A stretch of DNA of 64,000 nt from UBA6898 sp964463135. GTDB lineage: Bacteria > Nitrospirota > Thermodesulfovibrionia > Thermodesulfovibrionales > UBA6898. The first letter of the stretch is position 1, and every line of letters begins with the position of its first letter. The DNA is taken from contig CAYXBA010000010.1 of assembly GCA_964463135.1 (NCBI GenBank), forward strand, positions 1 to 64,000. Reading direction: 5' to 3'. Below the pieces are notes generated by a model. The model was not told where the DNA came from. It ran no database searches and saw nothing but the letters and a program-made list of their open reading frames with translations. A program made the position numbers and the translations under genes. Below, one piece after another: positions 61,941 through 64,000 of this stretch.

Positions 61941-62816
61941 TCAAACCATATGCTTTACGAGCGAGCCGAAGGCAGGGGGGATGGGCGTGGAGAACTGCAT
62001 CTTTTTCTTTGAGACAGGATGTGCAAAAGTGAGGCTGTATGCATGGAGTGCGATGCGGCGGATCGGGTTGGTCAATGCCCCGTATTTCTTGTCGCCGACG
62101 ACCGGACAGCCCAGATCAGACAGATGCACGCGTATCTGATGCTTGCGGCCGGTATCGAGGATGATCTCAAGCAGCGCATGCGTCTTGTCCGCTTTTATCA
62201 CCTTATATCGCGTGACCGCTTGCTTGGTATACTCGGACATGGCGTCTGAATAGACCTTGAAAGCCTTGGTCTCGTTCAAATAGCTCTCGATCTTTCCCTC
62301 CCTCTTCTTCGGCACGCCCTCGACGATTGCATAGTATTTCTTCTCTGCATGCTCCCAGTCGTCCTGGAGCTTCTTCTTTGCTGCCTCGTTCTTTGCAAAT
62401 ACGAGGAGGCCGGAGGTCTCGCGGTCAAGCCGGTGCACAATGAAGATGCGGTCAGGCCGCGACGGGTCCCGCTCCTTGAAAAATGCGTTCAGCAGGTAGT
62501 ATGCAGTCTCCCTCTTCTCGTTCTCCGTGGCTATGGTGAGCAGGCCTGAAGGCTTGTTAATGACCATGATTGCGTCATCCTCATGCAGGACCTCTATGTC
62601 ATACTGTTCGAGGATCTCGTTCCCCGCCTCCGGTTTGGAATCAAGAGAAAGGAGGTCGCCTGCCGACAGCAGATGATCATGCCCGGTCACGACCTTCTTG
62701 TTCACGGCTATGGCCCGGTGCTTCAGAAGCTGCTTCACCTTGGTCTTTGAATAGCCCATATGCACGAGCAGATCAAGAAGTTTTGTGGCCGCTTTAACTT
62801 TGATCGGTTTCATCAT
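61941..62816 (-). CDS. RluA-family rRNA/tRNA pseudouridine synthase
   Basis: An S4-like N-terminal domain (TKLLDLLVHMGYSKTKVKQLLKHRAI) is joined to a pseudouridine synthase domain with the catalytic Asp in FIVHRLDRETSGLLVFAK and the RKHQIRVHLSDLGCPVVGDKKYG motif. This is the RluA/RluC/RluD group; which uridine is modified cannot be told. It overlaps rlmN by 4 nt (ATGA). Confidence 0.93.
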   Translation of the reverse strand: MMKPIKVKAATKLLDLLVHMGYSKTKVKQLLKHRAIAVNKKVVTGHDHLLSAGDLLSLDSKPEAGNEILEQYDIEVLHEDDAIMVINKPSGLLTIATENEKRETAYYLLNAFFKERDPSRPDRIFIVHRLDRETSGLLVFAKNEAAKKKLQDDWEHAEKKYYAIVEGVPKKREGKIESYLNETKAFKVYSDAMSEYTKQAVTRYKVIKADKTHALLEIILDTGRKHQIRVHLSDLGCPVVGDKKYGALTNPIRRIALHAYSLTFAHPVSKKKMQFSTPIPPAFGSLVKHMV

Positions 62817-63853
62817 GCGTTATTCTCCTTCTCCTGTATTCCCCGCAGCTGGCCGCAGGCCGCCAGGATGTCCTGGCCCTTGCTCTCCCGGACCAGCGCA
62901 GTCATATGCGCGTCCTTCAGCACCTTCTGGAACGCAAGCACCGCAGCCTTCTCCGGTCTTTTCAGCCTGCTTCCCTCATGCGGATTATACGGGATCAGGT
63001 TCACCTTGCAGGGTATGTTCCTGAGTATCCTCGTCAGCCTCTTCGCATCTTCGATGGTATCATTGACCCCGTTGATCAGCACATATTCAAAGGTGATCAG
63101 CCGCTGCGGCTGGAGCGGGTACAGCCTGCAGGCGTCAAGCAGCATCTTGAGCGGATATTTTTTGTTGATCGGCATGATTCTGTCCCGCACTTCATCGGTC
63201 GTTGCATTCAGCGAAACAGCGAGGTTCACGTCCGGCGCTTTTTTCGGCAGCTCCAGCATCTTCGGCACAAGGCCTGAGGTGGAGAGCGTGATCCTGCGCT
63301 TTGATATGCCGAGGATCTCGGTGATCTTCCTGAGCGCCTCCACCACCTCGTCAAAATTCGCGAGAGGCTCGCCCATGCCCATGAAGACGATGTTCGAGAT
63401 CCGCTTCGGGCTGATAAGGCCGTTCACAAAAAGGATCTGGTCAAGGATCTCATGGGCCTTCAAATTCCTGGTAAGGCCGGACTCTCCGGTCAGGCAGAAT
63501 TCGCATGCCATGGCGCAGCCGACCTGGGAAGAGATGCAGAGCGTGCGGCGGTCATCGTCAGGGATCAGCACGCTCTCGATCGTCTGGCCGTCCTCCAGAG
63601 AAAAGAGAAACTTCTCGGTGCCATCCCCGGACCTCTGGCGCGTGACCAGTTCGAGGCTGCTGATGCGGGCGATCCTGGCAAGGTCCTCGCGCAGGGCCTT
63701 CGAGAATTCAGTGATCTCCTGAAGGTCCTGGGCATATCTTTCGTACATCCAGTGCAGGAGCTGATCGACGCGATACCTGGGCAGACCGTGTTCCTTTGCA
63801 AAACTGAACAGTTCTTCCCGGGAGAGGGACTTCAGATTGATTCTATCCGTCAT
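62813..63853 (-). CDS. rlmN: 23S rRNA/tRNA (adenine-C2)-methyltransferase RlmN
   Basis: A radical SAM CxxxCxxC motif (GCAMACEFCLTGESGLTRNL), the N-terminal helical domain (LPRYRVDQLLHWMYER), GMGEPLAN and the C-terminal Cys region (GQDILAACGQL) identify RlmN, which methylates A2503 of 23S rRNA and A37 of some tRNAs. The ATG at 63853 is used; a GTG at 63889 would overlap the previous gene. Confidence 0.95.
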   Translation of the reverse strand: MTDRINLKSLSREELFSFAKEHGLPRYRVDQLLHWMYERYAQDLQEITEFSKALREDLARIARISSLELVTRQRSGDGTEKFLFSLEDGQTIESVLIPDDDRRTLCISSQVGCAMACEFCLTGESGLTRNLKAHEILDQILFVNGLISPKRISNIVFMGMGEPLANFDEVVEALRKITEILGISKRRITLSTSGLVPKMLELPKKAPDVNLAVSLNATTDEVRDRIMPINKKYPLKMLLDACRLYPLQPQRLITFEYVLINGVNDTIEDAKRLTRILRNIPCKVNLIPYNPHEGSRLKRPEKAAVLAFQKVLKDAHMTALVRESKGQDILAACGQLRGIQEKENNA

Positions 63854-63870
63854 TGCAGGAGATAGCGTTG

Positions 63871-64000
63871 CTATGTATTGGTGTTGCACCGCGGGCAGAA
63901 GAACTTGGCGGTGAACCAGGGCACCTCGCCCGAAAAGTCAGGGATCAGGTCGAGCAGCATCGGAATATTGCAGGACGGGCAGACAAAACCATTGAGCTTG
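63871..64000 (-). CDS. C-terminal end of a zinc-ribbon protein (partial)
   Basis: Reading the minus strand from the window end gives 42 residues up to a TAG stop at 63871, with two Cys pairs (FVCPSCNIPMLLDLIPDFSG and KFFCPRCNTNT), the arrangement of a small zinc ribbon. The gene starts outside the window. It lies 17 nt before rlmN on the same strand. Confidence 0.7.
   Translation of the reverse strand, partial: KLNGFVCPSCNIPMLLDLIPDFSGEVPWFTAKFFCPRCNTNT

Noticed and set aside
1..64000. tRNA, rRNA or prophage genes
   Set aside because: No cloverleaf, rRNA segment, integrase or phage structural gene was recognised by eye; a covariance search would be needed to be sure about small RNAs.

Overview
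The window looks like a chromosomal segment of a free-living, anaerobic or microaerophilic Gram-negative bacterium, most likely a member of the Nitrospirota or a related deep-branching lineage. This is inferred from gene content: multihaem c-type cytochromes with an MtrB-type porin, the futalosine menaquinone enzyme MqnA, a DUF438/hemerythrin/PAS protein, a GH57 glucanotransferase, lipoprotein and LPS-heptose genes, and many sigma-54 and two-component regulators. No rRNA, tRNA or CRISPR array was seen. No taxonomic search could be run.

Layout. 1-54: apparent end of an IS21-like element. 204-7687 (minus): extracellular electron transfer operon (FGE-like periplasmic protein, decahaem DmsE/MtrA-type cytochrome, MtrB/PioB porin, large 21-haem cytochrome with a PKD domain). 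8017-11604 (plus): NarL-type two-component pair and an HD-GYP response regulator. 11653-25576 (minus): DUF438 sensor, mfd, rfaE2, then a compact, overlapping envelope/isoprenoid operon (GH57, VCBS protein, uppS, cdsA, dxr, rseP, ybgC, Nudix). 25751-27761 (minus): ParE-type toxin-antitoxin pair and a GH3 glycosidase. 28013-32783 (plus): ftsY, archease, rtcB, mqnA and a secreted Lys/Ala-rich protein. 32897-36432 (plus): NtrB/NtrC-like pair plus a SprT-like protease. 36788-44785 (plus): MFS transporter and a CzcCBA-type metal efflux operon ending in a PII-like gene. 44885-48316 (plus): Tat-exported spermidine-dehydrogenase-like flavoprotein with a split spermidine-synthase-like pair. 48520-52673: hybrid kinase plus binding protein, and a second, divergent binding protein. 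53441-59372 (minus): Cys-rich secreted protein, tandem NosL, mocA, xdhC, a DUF559 gene inside a repeat pair, and a two-subunit molybdenum hydroxylase. 59545-64000 (minus): isochorismatase-like protein, two lipoproteins, RluA-family pseudouridine synthase, rlmN and a truncated zinc-ribbon gene.

Two observations stand out. First, the RNA ligase gene rtcB (29690-31135) has an in-frame TGA at codon 99, exactly where the family has its metal-binding cysteine (Y-D-I-N-C-G-V-R). The frame continues with every other catalytic residue intact, and a strong hairpin lies 16 nt after the TGA. This is best explained as a selenocysteine-containing RtcB, with its archease partner gene just upstream. Second, a DUF559 endonuclease-like gene (56255-56611) fits exactly between two inverted half-repeats. 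Elsewhere in the window the same two halves stand as short doublets of about 95-110 bp without any gene. That is the arrangement of an autonomous element with its deletion derivatives, comparable in logic to RAYT/REPIN systems but built on a different nuclease family. Several other small palindromic or MITE-like repeats sit in intergenic gaps.
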